64,000 nt of DNA. Origin: Lutibacter sp. B1. GTDB lineage: Bacteria; Bacteroidota; Bacteroidia; Flavobacteriales; Flavobacteriaceae. The position numbers and the translations under genes are program-made. Positions 46,803 through 55,822 of the stretch are shown one piece after another. The stretch's first letter is position 1, and every line of letters starts with the position of its first letter. The stretch spans positions 101,863-165,862 of the forward strand of contig NZ_JAAZUI010000005.1 of the NCBI RefSeq assembly GCF_012524075.1, in the 5' to 3' direction. The notes beneath the pieces are model-generated. The model searched no databases and was not told where the DNA came from. It was given only the letters and a program-made list of their open reading frames with translations.

Positions 46803-46845
46803 AATTATCTGATTTTAATTTGATTAAACATAAATTAGTAGAATA

Positions 46846-46889
46846 CCAAAATACAAGAATCATTTTTTTTATTTGTGACAAAAGTCACA
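46846..46889 (-). promoter_or_regulatory. Crp/Fnr-type operator and -7-like element for the persulfide dioxygenase gene
   Basis: Perfect palindrome TGTGACAAAAGTCACA (46874-46889). A near-consensus -7 element TATTTTGG (46853-46846, minus) lies exactly 32 bp centre-to-centre from it. Position suits a class II-type activator site around -40. Confidence 0.7.
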
Positions 46890-46916
46890 TAAAATTAATT
46901 ATTTTGAAAATTTTAA

Positions 46917-48653
46917 CTATTTGTTAGTTTGTTTGATATATTCAAAATATTTTCTTTCTATCTCTTTATTTGTTAGATTATATTCAAAGGAATCAACAGC
47001 TTCCTGAATGCTCATAAAACAATTTTCGTAACTAATTTTTTTCATGATACCACTTTTTTCCAACACATCTCTTACCGGACCTTTCATTCCTGTAAAAGCA
47101 ATATCAATTCCCACTGACTTATATTTGCTTATTATTTCATTGAGCATATATATACCAGAACTATCAATACTATTTATACTTTCACCATCAATAATAATTA
47201 ATTTAAGTCTACCGCCTTTATTTATAACGAATTCTTCTAATTTATCTTTAAAAAATGAAATATTGGCAAAATACAACTGCGCATCAAATCGAACAATTAA
47301 AATTTCATCTTTAACCTGTAATAAACCTTCAAATCTTTTTACATTTCTATAAAAATGCGTATCCGGCACTTTACCTAAAATAGCTATATGAGGTTTGGTA
47401 CTCTGGTATATTAACATTGCAACGGATAATACAATACCTGTAAATATACCTTCTTTTATTCCAATAGTTGCAGTAATTAACAATGTAATATTTAAAATTA
47501 CTAATTCGCTTTTAGAATACCTTAAAAGTTGTTTGGGTACTTTAAAATCTAACAAGCCAAAAACTGCAACAATAATTATTGCAGCCAGTACTGCTTTAGG
47601 TAAATAATAAAAAACAGGAGTTAAAAAAAGTAATGTAAGCCCTACAATTAATCCTGATATGATAGCTGCCATAGGCGTTTTAGCACCTATTTGATCGTTT
47701 ACTGCTGTTCTAGATAATCCTCCTGTAGCCGGATATGTTTGAAAAAAGGAGCCAACAATATTTCCCATACCTATTGCTATTAATTCTTTGTTTGGTAATA
47801 CTTTATAATCTGTATGTTTGGTTTCAATAGCTTTTGCCACAGATATTGCTTCTAAAAAAGCAATAAATGCCAACGTTAATGCAATTGGAAATAAATCTAC
47901 AAGTGTTTTGATTTCAAATTCAGGAATTTTAAAACCTGGCAATCCTTTAGGAATATCTCCAACAATTTCAACGCCAATTTTATTTAAATCAAAAACCAAA
48001 ACAGATACTATTCCTAGAACAACAACAACCAAAGCTGCAGGAATTTTTTTTGTTAAACGTTTAAAAAAAACTAAAATAAGTATAGATATTACCCCTATTA
48101 TCAAAGTTTTCCATTCTATCTCATTTATATGCTCATACGCATCAAAAAGTAAATTTTGAATTTTATTATTTCTTTGAATATTAATTCCCGACAAATTTTT
48201 TAATTGATTTAAACCTATAATTAAAGCTGCTGCTGAAGTAAAACCACTTATAACAGGCCTTGATAAAAAATTAACTAAAAAACCTAATTTAAAAACACCA
48301 AATAATACCTGTAATACTCCCATTATAAATGCTAGAAGTATAGCAAATTCAATAAAATGATCGGTACCAATTTTAGCTAAAGTTGCAACACCCGAAGCTA
48401 CAATAAGAGAATCCATTGCTACTGGCCCAACAGACAACTGGCGTGATGTTCCAAAAATAGCATAAACAATTTGAGGTATCATTGCTGTATATAATCCATA
48501 AATTGGAGGTAAACCTGCAATCATAGCATACGCAATACCTTGTGGTATTAGCATAACTCCAACTGTTAATCCTGCGCTTATATCACCTCTTAGCCAATCC
48601 TTTTTATAGTTTGGCAACCATTCTAATATTGGAAATATATGTTTTAAATTCAT
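46917..48653 (-). CDS. SulP-family anion transporter with STAS domain
   Basis: 578 aa. About 10-12 membrane segments in residues ~10-430, beginning with the SulP signature GDISAGLTVGVMLIPQGIAYAMIAGLPPIYGLYTA. The STAS domain (~445-560) contains IIIDGESINSIDSSGIYML. Substrates in the family include sulfate, bicarbonate and other oxyanions; location in a sulfide-oxidation region makes sulfate or sulfite likely, possibly as exporter. It follows another SulP gene by 27 bp; the two are similar in layout but diverged in sequence. No carbonic anhydrase is adjacent, which argues mildly against bicarbonate. Confidence 0.92.
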   Translation of the reverse strand: MNLKHIFPILEWLPNYKKDWLRGDISAGLTVGVMLIPQGIAYAMIAGLPPIYGLYTAMIPQIVYAIFGTSRQLSVGPVAMDSLIVASGVATLAKIGTDHFIEFAILLAFIMGVLQVLFGVFKLGFLVNFLSRPVISGFTSAAALIIGLNQLKNLSGINIQRNNKIQNLLFDAYEHINEIEWKTLIIGVISILILVFFKRLTKKIPAALVVVVLGIVSVLVFDLNKIGVEIVGDIPKGLPGFKIPEFEIKTLVDLFPIALTLAFIAFLEAISVAKAIETKHTDYKVLPNKELIAIGMGNIVGSFFQTYPATGGLSRTAVNDQIGAKTPMAAIISGLIVGLTLLFLTPVFYYLPKAVLAAIIIVAVFGLLDFKVPKQLLRYSKSELVILNITLLITATIGIKEGIFTGIVLSVAMLIYQSTKPHIAILGKVPDTHFYRNVKRFEGLLQVKDEILIVRFDAQLYFANISFFKDKLEEFVINKGGRLKLIIIDGESINSIDSSGIYMLNEIISKYKSVGIDIAFTGMKGPVRDVLEKSGIMKKISYENCFMSIQEAVDSFEYNLTNKEIERKYFEYIKQTNK

Positions 48654-48680
48654 TCAATATTCTATTTTACATTAAAAGTA

Positions 48681-50411
48681 TTATACTTCCTGTATTATTT
48701 TACACTCGTCAAACACTTTAATTTTACAAGGTTTATCAATTTTTTTATGAATCTGCCCGATAGCTGTTTTATTGTCTTTAAAAAAACAATCCTGCCCTAT
48801 TTTTTCAACAAAACCACCTTTGGTTAATACATCTTGACTAACCATTTTTAATCCTGAAAAATAAATACCTCCACCACGTTGTTTCCATTTTAAAATTTCA
48901 TGAGTAAGCCATTCTGCCGCTGCTAAATCGATAAAGTTAATTCCTTCTGCAGAAATTAAAAGGTAATGTATTTCATTTTCATCATATAGGCTTGATATGT
49001 AATTTGAAATTTTTTCAATAGATCCAAAATACAGAGAACCATCAATTCTTATTATCTTTAAATTAGAACATTCTAACGCTTCATTATCTCTAATTAAATT
49101 TATAAGTCTTTTTTGTGAATTTAAACCCAGTATTGCAATATTAGGTTTTGATGTTCTTTCTAAATAGAAAAATAATGAAATTAAAATTCCTGTAAATAAA
49201 GCCGTTTCCAGCTCTAAAAATAAAGTTCCTAATAGTGTAACGCTAAAAACAATCAGTTCTCTATTACTACTTTTAATTATTTGTTTTATATGTTGAAAAT
49301 CTATTAAATTATAACCTACTAATAAAATAATACCTCCCATTGCAGGTTTAGGTAAAAATGATGCATATTTGGCAAAAAACAGTACAACTAACATTAATCC
49401 TATTGCCGATATGATTGCTGATAAAGGCGTTTTAGCTCCTGCCTGATAATTTACTCCTGAACGTGTAAAAGATCCGGAACTTGCATACGATGAAAAAAAG
49501 CTGGAAATAATATTAGATAACCCTTGACCTATGAATTCCTGATTATTGTCTAATTTTTGATGAGAATGCAAAGCGACTGCTCTTGCAATTGAAATGGCTT
49601 CTACCAAACCTAAAATTGCCAATATAATTGCGCCTGATGTTAACATTCTCATATCTTCAAAATTAAAATCAGGAACATTAAACGGTGGTAAATGTGATGG
49701 AACCTTTCCAACTGTTTCAATTCCGTTAGCTTCTCCTCCAAATAAAATTGCTAAAAAACTTCCTAAAATCATAGCAATTAGCATGTATAATCTTGCTAAA
49801 AATTTGATATATCGTTTAATTAATAATGCTATTAATAAAGTACTAAGTGCAACTCCTAAAATATAAAGATTAGTTTCACCAATATGCAATACTATATAGG
49901 TGATTATTTCATAAAATGAACTACCCAAAGGAACATTGATTCCAAAAACATATTTTAATTGTTTAAAAGCTATTAAAATACCGGCACCTGCAGAAAACCC
50001 GATAACAACAGAGTTAGAAACAAAATTAACCAATTTGCCCATTTTTGCTAATCCCATTATAAACTTAAAAACACCTGCCATAAATGACAATATTATTGCT
50101 AAGGATATGAATGATTCTAGATCAGATTCCGGATTTACAAATTTGCTTATAGTTGCAAAAACAACAATTGAACTTGTTGTTGTAGGGCCTGATATTAAGT
50201 GATAGGATGATCCAAAAAGAGCTGCAACAATTGGAGTTATCATTGCTGTATAAAATCCATAAATAGGAGGCAAACCGGCAATCATTGCAAAGGCTACTGC
50301 CTGAGGTATCACAATTATTGTACCTGTTAAACCAGCTACTAAATCATCTTTCCAATTATCTTTTATTAAAGGTAACCAAACTAAAAAAGGAAATATTTTT
50401 TTTAAACTCAT
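48681..50411 (-). CDS. SulP-family anion transporter with STAS domain (first of a tandem pair)
   Basis: 576 aa. Family signature DDLVAGLTGTIIVIPQAVAFAMIAGLPPIYGFYTA near 20-55; membrane core to ~430; STAS domain ~450-560 with LLISAEGINFIDLAAAEWL (the serine usually phosphorylated in anti-anti-sigma relatives is Ala here). Transporter of small anions, probably sulfur oxyanions from context. It leads a two-gene operon with the second SulP. The ATG lies ~29 bp after a -7 element controlled by a Crp/Fnr-type site. Confidence 0.92.
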   Translation of the reverse strand: MSLKKIFPFLVWLPLIKDNWKDDLVAGLTGTIIVIPQAVAFAMIAGLPPIYGFYTAMITPIVAALFGSSYHLISGPTTTSSIVVFATISKFVNPESDLESFISLAIILSFMAGVFKFIMGLAKMGKLVNFVSNSVVIGFSAGAGILIAFKQLKYVFGINVPLGSSFYEIITYIVLHIGETNLYILGVALSTLLIALLIKRYIKFLARLYMLIAMILGSFLAILFGGEANGIETVGKVPSHLPPFNVPDFNFEDMRMLTSGAIILAILGLVEAISIARAVALHSHQKLDNNQEFIGQGLSNIISSFFSSYASSGSFTRSGVNYQAGAKTPLSAIISAIGLMLVVLFFAKYASFLPKPAMGGIILLVGYNLIDFQHIKQIIKSSNRELIVFSVTLLGTLFLELETALFTGILISLFFYLERTSKPNIAILGLNSQKRLINLIRDNEALECSNLKIIRIDGSLYFGSIEKISNYISSLYDENEIHYLLISAEGINFIDLAAAEWLTHEILKWKQRGGGIYFSGLKMVSQDVLTKGGFVEKIGQDCFFKDNKTAIGQIHKKIDKPCKIKVFDECKIIQEV

Positions 50412-50439
50412 AAACTAAGTTTGAAGTACTTTAATAACG

Positions 50440-50483
50440 CAAAAATACAGTGATATTTATTTAATTTTGTGATCTGAATCACA
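50440..50483 (-). promoter_or_regulatory. Promoter with Crp/Fnr-type operator for the sulP pair
   Basis: TATTTTTG (50447-50440, minus) matches TAnnTTTG exactly. The operator TGTGATCTGAATCACA (50468-50483; arms extend to TTGTGAT/ATCACAA) is centred 32 bp upstream of it. This is the clearest of the four operator-promoter units. Confidence 0.75.
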
Positions 50484-50490
50484 CAATTAT

Positions 50491-51513
50491 TTAAAATAAT
50501 TCTCCTTGATTAGCACCTTTAACTCTGCCTAAATGCTTGTAAGCAAGTTCAGTTACCTCACGCCCTCTGGGTGTTCTCATTATAAAACCTTCTTGAATTA
50601 AAAAAGGTTCATAAACTTCTTCAATAGTTTCGGCATTTTCACCAACTGCAGTTGAAAGTGTACTAATACCTACAGGACCTCCTTTAAACTTATCAATAAT
50701 AGTTGTTAGAATTTTATTGTCCATTTCATCTAAACCATGTGCATCAACATGTAAAGCATTTAAAGCATATTTAGCAATTTCAATAGAAATATTTCCATCA
50801 CCTTTAATTTGGGCAAAATCTCTAACTCGTCTAAGTAAAGCATTTGCAATACGAGGTGTTCCTCTACTTCTCCCTGCAATTTCAATAGCAGCTTCCATAG
50901 ATATTGGTACTTTTAAAATGTTTGCGCTTCTTTGCACTATGGTAGTTAACAATTCTGTATTATAGTACTGTAACCTACTGCTTATACCAAATCGTGCTCT
51001 CATAGGTGCTGTTAACAATCCTGAACGTGTAGTGGCTCCAATTAAGGTAAAAGGCTCTAAATCAATTTGAACTGTTCTTGCGTTAGGACCAGACTCTATC
51101 ATAATATCAATTCGGTAATCTTCCATTGCAGAGTATAAATATTCTTCAACAATTGGGCTCAACCTATGAATTTCATCTATAAATAAAACGTCACGTTCAC
51201 TTAAATTGGTTAACAAACCTGCTAAGTCTCCGGGTTTATCTAAAACCGGTCCGGAAGTTATTTTTATTCCAACATTTAGTTCGTTCGCAAGTATGTGTGC
51301 TAAAGTAGTTTTTCCAAGTCCTGGAGGACCATGAAACAAAGTATGATCTAAAGCTTCCTTTCTTAAATTAGCAGCTTCAACAAAAACTTTTAAGTTTTCT
51401 AAAACCTGTTCTTGTCCGGTAAAATCATCAAAACTTAAAGGACGTAATTTTTTTTCAACATCCAAATCATCTGGAGTAAAATTAGATTTATCAGGATTTA
51501 AGTTTTCGTTCAT
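50491..51513 (-). CDS. ruvB: Holliday junction branch-migration helicase RuvB
   Basis: 340 aa. AAA+ motor that drives branch migration with RuvA. Visible: [18 protein letters not shown], Walker [16 protein letters not shown] near 63-77, Walker [16 protein letters not shown] near 115, sensor [20 protein letters not shown] near 160-180, and the C-terminal winged helix with [14 protein letters not shown] and [12 protein letters not shown]. Single gene here; ruvA is not adjacent. The ATG lies only 5 bp from a -7 element, so the mRNA is probably leaderless. Confidence 0.97.
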   Translation of the reverse strand: MNENLNPDKSNFTPDDLDVEKKLRPLSFDDFTGQEQVLENLKVFVEAANLRKEALDHTLFHGPPGLGKTTLAHILANELNVGIKITSGPVLDKPGDLAGLLTNLSERDVLFIDEIHRLSPIVEEYLYSAMEDYRIDIMIESGPNARTVQIDLEPFTLIGATTRSGLLTAPMRARFGISSRLQYYNTELLTTIVQRSANILKVPISMEAAIEIAGRSRGTPRIANALLRRVRDFAQIKGDGNISIEIAKYALNALHVDAHGLDEMDNKILTTIIDKFKGGPVGISTLSTAVGENAETIEEVYEPFLIQEGFIMRTPRGREVTELAYKHLGRVKGANQGELF

Positions 51514-51518
51514 AAAAA

Positions 51519-51526
51519 CAAAGATA
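51519..51526 (-). promoter_or_regulatory. -7 promoter element (TATCTTTG, minus) for ruvB; near-leaderless
   Basis: Exact TAnnTTTG match whose 3' edge is 5 bp from the ruvB start codon. Confidence 0.5.
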
Positions 51527-51533
51527 GCAGAAA

Positions 51534-51567
51534 TAAAAAAACCTTTCTAAAAAATCAGAAAGGTTTT
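51534..51567 (-). terminator. Terminator of the cytochrome oxidase (coxBA) operon
   Basis: AACCTTTCT (51540-51548) pairs with AGAAAGGTT (51557-51565). Read on the minus strand the hairpin is followed by T7, 20 bp beyond the coxA stop. Confidence 0.88.
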
Positions 51568-51587
51568 CAAATATTTATAATTCTATA

Positions 51588-53339
51588 TTATGAAGGCTCC
51601 TCACCATCAAATAAAGGTGTATTTTGAGAAACAAAATCGTGCTCTAACCCTGGTTTACTATAATCATAAGCCCAACGGTGAACATGAGGAATTTCGCCTG
51701 GCCAATTTCCGTGAACATGCTCAACAGGAGTTGTCCATTCTAAAGTATTAGATTTCCAAGGATTTTGTTCGGCTTTTTTCCCTTTATAAATACTAATAAA
51801 GAAATTAGCTAAGAAAATTAGTTGTGCTGCACCTCCCATAATAGCAAAAAGAGTAATCACAATATTTATATCCGCAACATCATCAAACAATGGAAAAGCA
51901 GTGTTTGCATAATATCTACGCGGTAAACCAGCTAACCCAATGAAGTGCATTGGGAAGAAAACTCCGTATGCTGCAATTGCTGTAATCCAAAAATGCCAAT
52001 ATCCTAATGTTTTATTCATCATTCTACCATACATTTTAGGAAACCAATGATATACACCGGCAAACATACCATAAATTGCAGATACACCCATTACTAAGTG
52101 AAAATGCGCAATTACAAAATACGTATCGTGTACATTAATATCTAAAGCACTATCACCTAATACCAATCCAGTTAATCCTCCCGAAATAAATGTAGAAACC
52201 AACCCAATTGAAAACAGCATTGCCGGATTCATTTGTAAATTTCCTTTCCAAAGTGTTGTTATATAATTAAAAGCTTTTACTGCTGAAGGTATTGCAATTA
52301 ATAAGGTTGTAAATGTGAATACTGAACCTAAAAACGGGTTCATCCCTGACACGAACATATGATGTCCCCAAACAATAGTAGATAAAAATGCAATTGCTAT
52401 AATTGAGCCAATCATAGCTCTATAGCCAAAAATAGGTTTTCTGGAGTTTGTTGAAATAATTTCAGAAGTAATACCTAATGCCGGCAATAACACAATATAA
52501 ACTTCAGGGTGACCTAAGAACCAGAATAAATGTTCAAACAATACCGGTGAACCACCTTGATAATGTAAAACTTCTCCTTGAATAAATATATCAGATAAAT
52601 AAAATGATGTTCCAAAACTTCTGTCGAAAATCAATAATAAAGCTGCAGATAATAAAACCGGAAATGAAACCACACCAATAATAGCTGTTACAAAGAACGC
52701 CCAAATTGTTAAAGGTAATCTAGTCATTTTCATTCCAACAGTTCTTAAATTAAGTACCGTAACTATGTAATTTAACGATCCTAATAATGAAGAAGCTATA
52801 AATATTGCCATTGAAATTAACCAAAGTGTCATACCCATACCTGAACCTGGTATTGCTTGCGGTAATGCACTTAATGGTGGGTAAATTGTCCAACCTGCTG
52901 CTGCTGGTCCGGCCTCAACAAAAAGTGAAATTACCATGATTACACTTGATAAAAAGAATAACCAATACGACACCATATTTAAAAATCCGGAGGCCATATC
53001 ACGCGCACCAATTTGTAATGGAATTAATAAATTACTAAATGTACCGCTTAATCCGGCAGTTAGTACAAAAAATACCATTATAGTACCATGAATAGTTACT
53101 ATAGCAAGGTAAATATCAGGTGACATTACACCTCCATCTTGATGATGACCTAAAAATGCTTCAATTATACTAAATGATTTATCTGGCCAAGCAATTTGTA
53201 AACGGAATAACATAGACATAAACACCCCTATAACTCCCATAAAAATACCAGTAACCAAGTACTGTTTAGAAATCATTTTATGATCAGTACTAAAAACGTA
53301 TTTTGTTATAAATGTTTCTTTATGATGATGATCTGACAT
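51588..53339 (-). CDS. coxA: Cytochrome c oxidase subunit I (aa3-type haem-copper oxidase)
   Basis: 583 aa, about 12 membrane segments. Terminal oxidase core holding haem a and the haem a3-CuB site. CuB ligands in WFLGHPEVYIVLLPALG (His, with cross-linked Tyr) near 280 and in VWGHHMFVSGMNP (HH) near 330; haem ligands in HDTYFVIAHFHLVMG near 410-425; first haem a ligand in IVTIHGTIMVFFV near 62. The glutamate of the D channel lies in GHPEVY. It is A-family by these motifs. Downstream of coxB, together with which it forms a separate transcription unit from ACIII. No subunit III gene is nearby. Confidence 0.96.
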   Translation of the reverse strand: MSDHHHKETFITKYVFSTDHKMISKQYLVTGIFMGVIGVFMSMLFRLQIAWPDKSFSIIEAFLGHHQDGGVMSPDIYLAIVTIHGTIMVFFVLTAGLSGTFSNLLIPLQIGARDMASGFLNMVSYWLFFLSSVIMVISLFVEAGPAAAGWTIYPPLSALPQAIPGSGMGMTLWLISMAIFIASSLLGSLNYIVTVLNLRTVGMKMTRLPLTIWAFFVTAIIGVVSFPVLLSAALLLIFDRSFGTSFYLSDIFIQGEVLHYQGGSPVLFEHLFWFLGHPEVYIVLLPALGITSEIISTNSRKPIFGYRAMIGSIIAIAFLSTIVWGHHMFVSGMNPFLGSVFTFTTLLIAIPSAVKAFNYITTLWKGNLQMNPAMLFSIGLVSTFISGGLTGLVLGDSALDINVHDTYFVIAHFHLVMGVSAIYGMFAGVYHWFPKMYGRMMNKTLGYWHFWITAIAAYGVFFPMHFIGLAGLPRRYYANTAFPLFDDVADINIVITLFAIMGGAAQLIFLANFFISIYKGKKAEQNPWKSNTLEWTTPVEHVHGNWPGEIPHVHRWAYDYSKPGLEHDFVSQNTPLFDGEEPS

Positions 53340-53376
53340 AATCTATTTTTTAATTAGTAGTGTAGTAGTTTGTTTA

Positions 53377-54384
53377 TTAATTAATTACCTGAGCTATTGT
53401 TTTTTGATTGTTTAGCCAATTATTAAAATCAGCTTCTTCTTCTACAATAATTTTCATTTGCATATTGTAATGAGACGAACCACAAATTTTATTGCATAAT
53501 AATAGATAATCAAACTCATAAGGGTCTTCTCCTTTTTCGGCTCTTATTTTGTTAATTCCTTCTACTTTAGCAATTGTTGCTTCATTAGCTCTCATTTCTT
53601 CAGTAGTCATTTTAGGAGTAAAGGAAAATTCTGTTACCATACCAGGCACACAGTTCATTTGAGCTCTAAAATGAGGCATAAATGCAGAATGCAGTACATC
53701 TTGCGAACGAAATTTAAAAATTACTTTACGCCCTTTTGGCAAGTGTAGTTCTCTTACAGGAATATCATCAATAGCGTTTTTATCAGTCATATCAACACCC
53801 ATTGTATTGATTCCTTTAATATTGCGAACATTTGCTCTTCCCAATTCATTATCGGCTCCTGCATAACGTGCTTCCCATTGAAACTGTTTTGCATATACTT
53901 CTACAATTAAAGGATTTTCAGCATCTGAAGAATCCATTACGTCATTCCAAACTGTAAGACCGTATAATACTAAACCTGCTAGAACAACCGTAGGAATAAT
54001 AGTCCATATCATTTCTAATTTATGACTATCAGCATAAAATAGTGCTTTACTTCCTTTTTTCCCTCTGTATTTAAATGCAAAAAAGAATAGTAAAAATTGG
54101 GTAACTGCTTGTACAAAAAGTATTAATAACATTGTTATTAAGTACAAAGTATCGTACTTTTCTCCTTCAACTGAAGCTGATTCGGGTAATAATATTGGAG
54201 AATATTTTACAAAACAAAATATCATAAACCCATAAAAGAGTACTCCAAAAACTGCAAATAAAATTCCTTGTGTATTATTGTCTTTATTTGTAGCTATTAC
54301 GCTTTTTAAGTTTAAGATGCTAGCTACTTGCCATATAGCTACGGCAATAACAATTGCCAGTATAACATAAAGTAATGCTGTCAT
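53377..54384 (-). CDS. coxB: Cytochrome c oxidase subunit II
   Basis: 335 aa. Three N-terminal hydrophobic segments (one more than the usual two), then a periplasmic cupredoxin domain. CuA ligands: His in QDVLHSAFMPHF near 232 and CNKICGSSHYNMQM near 296-309 (two Cys, His, Met). The canonical glutamate between the cysteines (CxExxxC pattern) is Lys; only its backbone carbonyl binds copper, so function is probably kept. A loop of ~20 residues (NVRNIKGINTMGVDMTDKNA) is inserted before the first His. It receives electrons from ACIII or cytochrome c. First gene of the coxBA unit. Confidence 0.95.
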   Translation of the reverse strand: MTALLYVILAIVIAVAIWQVASILNLKSVIATNKDNNTQGILFAVFGVLFYGFMIFCFVKYSPILLPESASVEGEKYDTLYLITMLLILFVQAVTQFLLFFFAFKYRGKKGSKALFYADSHKLEMIWTIIPTVVLAGLVLYGLTVWNDVMDSSDAENPLIVEVYAKQFQWEARYAGADNELGRANVRNIKGINTMGVDMTDKNAIDDIPVRELHLPKGRKVIFKFRSQDVLHSAFMPHFRAQMNCVPGMVTEFSFTPKMTTEEMRANEATIAKVEGINKIRAEKGEDPYEFDYLLLCNKICGSSHYNMQMKIIVEEEADFNNWLNNQKTIAQVIN

Positions 54385-54409
54385 TTTTTTTAGTTAGTGT
54401 TAGTGTTGC

Positions 54410-54417
54410 CAAATATA
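54410..54417 (-). promoter_or_regulatory. -7 promoter element (TATATTTG, minus) for coxBA
   Basis: Exact TAnnTTTG match 25 bp upstream of the coxB ATG and directly after a terminator hairpin, indicating independent expression of oxidase genes. Confidence 0.5.
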
Positions 54418-54422
54418 AAAAA

Positions 54423-54449
54423 AATCCTGAATAATTAGAATTCAGGATT
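54423..54449 (-). terminator. Terminator between actF and coxB
   Basis: AATCCTGAAT (54423-54432) pairs with ATTCAGGATT (54440-54449). On the minus strand it is followed by a run of T8 (54422 downward). It lies 22 bp after the actF stop. May be partial, giving read-through to coxBA. Confidence 0.8.
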
Positions 54450-54471
54450 CCTTTCTATTTTATTTTTTTAT

Positions 54472-55794
54472 TTAATAGTGAAAATGCTCACTTTCTTTTA
54501 TAAATGGATTTCCTTTTGCTAATAACGGTGCTTTAGATAAAGCTGTAAATACAACATAAATAAAGATACCCAATATTAGTAAAATTGAACTTATCTCCGG
54601 TATTCCAAAAAACCATTGATCTCCTACTGTTGCAGGCATAATCATTACAAAAATATCTACATAATGTCCTATCAAAATAACAATACCTGTAGTTACAATA
54701 AACCATGGAACTCTTTTGTAATCACTATTCATTAAAACTAATAGTGGAAACACAAAGTTTAGTGCAAGCATACCTAAAAATGGTATTTTATACTCATTAA
54801 ACCTCGAAACAAAATAGGTTACTTCTTCAGGCATATCAGCATACCAAATTAGCATAAATTGAGAAAACCATAAATATGTCCAAAAAATACTAAATCCGAA
54901 CATAAATTTAGCTAAATCGTGCAAGTGACTGTCATTTACAAATTCCAAATACCCTTTTCCTTTCAAATAAATTGATACCAATGCTATTGTTGTAATTGCT
55001 GAAACTATCATACTTGCAAATACATACCATCCAAATAAAGTACTAAACCAATGTGGGTCTAATGACATAATCCAATCCCAAGACATCATAGATTCAGTTA
55101 CTAAAAAGAATACCAAAAATGCTGCTGAACGTTTAAATAATTTTGTATAATTACTTATATCTGAAGCTTCGTCTTGTGCCAATGTTAATTTACGTGCATT
55201 TTGTCTATACAAAGTCCAACCAACTATATAAATAGCTGCTCTTATTAAAAAGAAGGGTACATTTAAATAACCACTTTTATTTTGAATTAATTCATCATGA
55301 GCTACAACTTCAGGGTCCATCCAAACAAACAAATGATTAAAATGCATAGAAGAAAGTACAAAGAAAACAAATAACAAAATTCCACCAACCGGTAAATAAG
55401 CTGTAATTGCTTCCATAACCCTAAACAATACTACTGACCATCCTGCTTGTGCTGCATGTTGGATGGCATAAAATGCTAATGTTGCCAATGATAACATGAA
55501 AAAGAAAAATAATGCAACATATAAAGCTGACCAAGGTTTGTTTTTTAATAAATGAAATATATGCTCAGCATGTGCATCATCAGAATGTGCTACATCATGT
55601 GACTCTACTACAGCATTCTCATCACTTTGATGTGTAGTAACAACTTCTCCATGATTATTATGACTTTCTTGTAGCATAACTTTAACATCTTCTACTGAAC
55701 TTGGCGTAGATAAAAAACCGTAAGCAACACCTAACAGTCCTATAATAATTAAGGCGAATGAAAATGTTTTTAATTTACTTGAAAAGGTATACAT
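54472..55794 (-). CDS. actF: Alternative complex III membrane subunit ActF
   Basis: 440 aa with about 10 membrane segments. Quinol:cytochrome c oxidoreductase quinone-binding-type subunit, related to NrfD/ActC. A histidine-rich segment near 40-85 (HNNHGEVVTTHQSDENA, HSDDAHAEH) forms a periplasmic or lumenal loop insertion after the first helix. Characteristic blocks: SMHFNHLFVWMDPE, AFLVFFLVTESMMSWDWIMSLDPHWFSTLFGWYVF, FWTYLWFSQFMLIWYADMPEE. Last gene of the ACIII operon before a terminator. In ACIII structures ActF pairs with ActC in the membrane. Confidence 0.93.
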   Translation of the reverse strand: MYTFSSKLKTFSFALIIIGLLGVAYGFLSTPSSVEDVKVMLQESHNNHGEVVTTHQSDENAVVESHDVAHSDDAHAEHIFHLLKNKPWSALYVALFFFFMLSLATLAFYAIQHAAQAGWSVVLFRVMEAITAYLPVGGILLFVFFVLSSMHFNHLFVWMDPEVVAHDELIQNKSGYLNVPFFLIRAAIYIVGWTLYRQNARKLTLAQDEASDISNYTKLFKRSAAFLVFFLVTESMMSWDWIMSLDPHWFSTLFGWYVFASMIVSAITTIALVSIYLKGKGYLEFVNDSHLHDLAKFMFGFSIFWTYLWFSQFMLIWYADMPEEVTYFVSRFNEYKIPFLGMLALNFVFPLLVLMNSDYKRVPWFIVTTGIVILIGHYVDIFVMIMPATVGDQWFFGIPEISSILLILGIFIYVVFTALSKAPLLAKGNPFIKESEHFHY

Positions 55795-55822
55795 ATTTTT
55801 AAATTCTATCTTAGTAAAAGTG

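Noticed and set aside
47044..50202. Several 70-113-aa plus-strand frames over the two sulP genes
   Set aside because: They are antisense to clear transporter genes; Ile/Pro/Lys-rich products are typical antisense shadows of membrane-protein codons.
36914..50411. Treating the whole sulfide/copper block as a recently acquired genomic island
   Set aside because: Base composition and promoter style match the flanks, and no integrase, tRNA junction or direct repeats are seen; the only mobile element is at the far right end.
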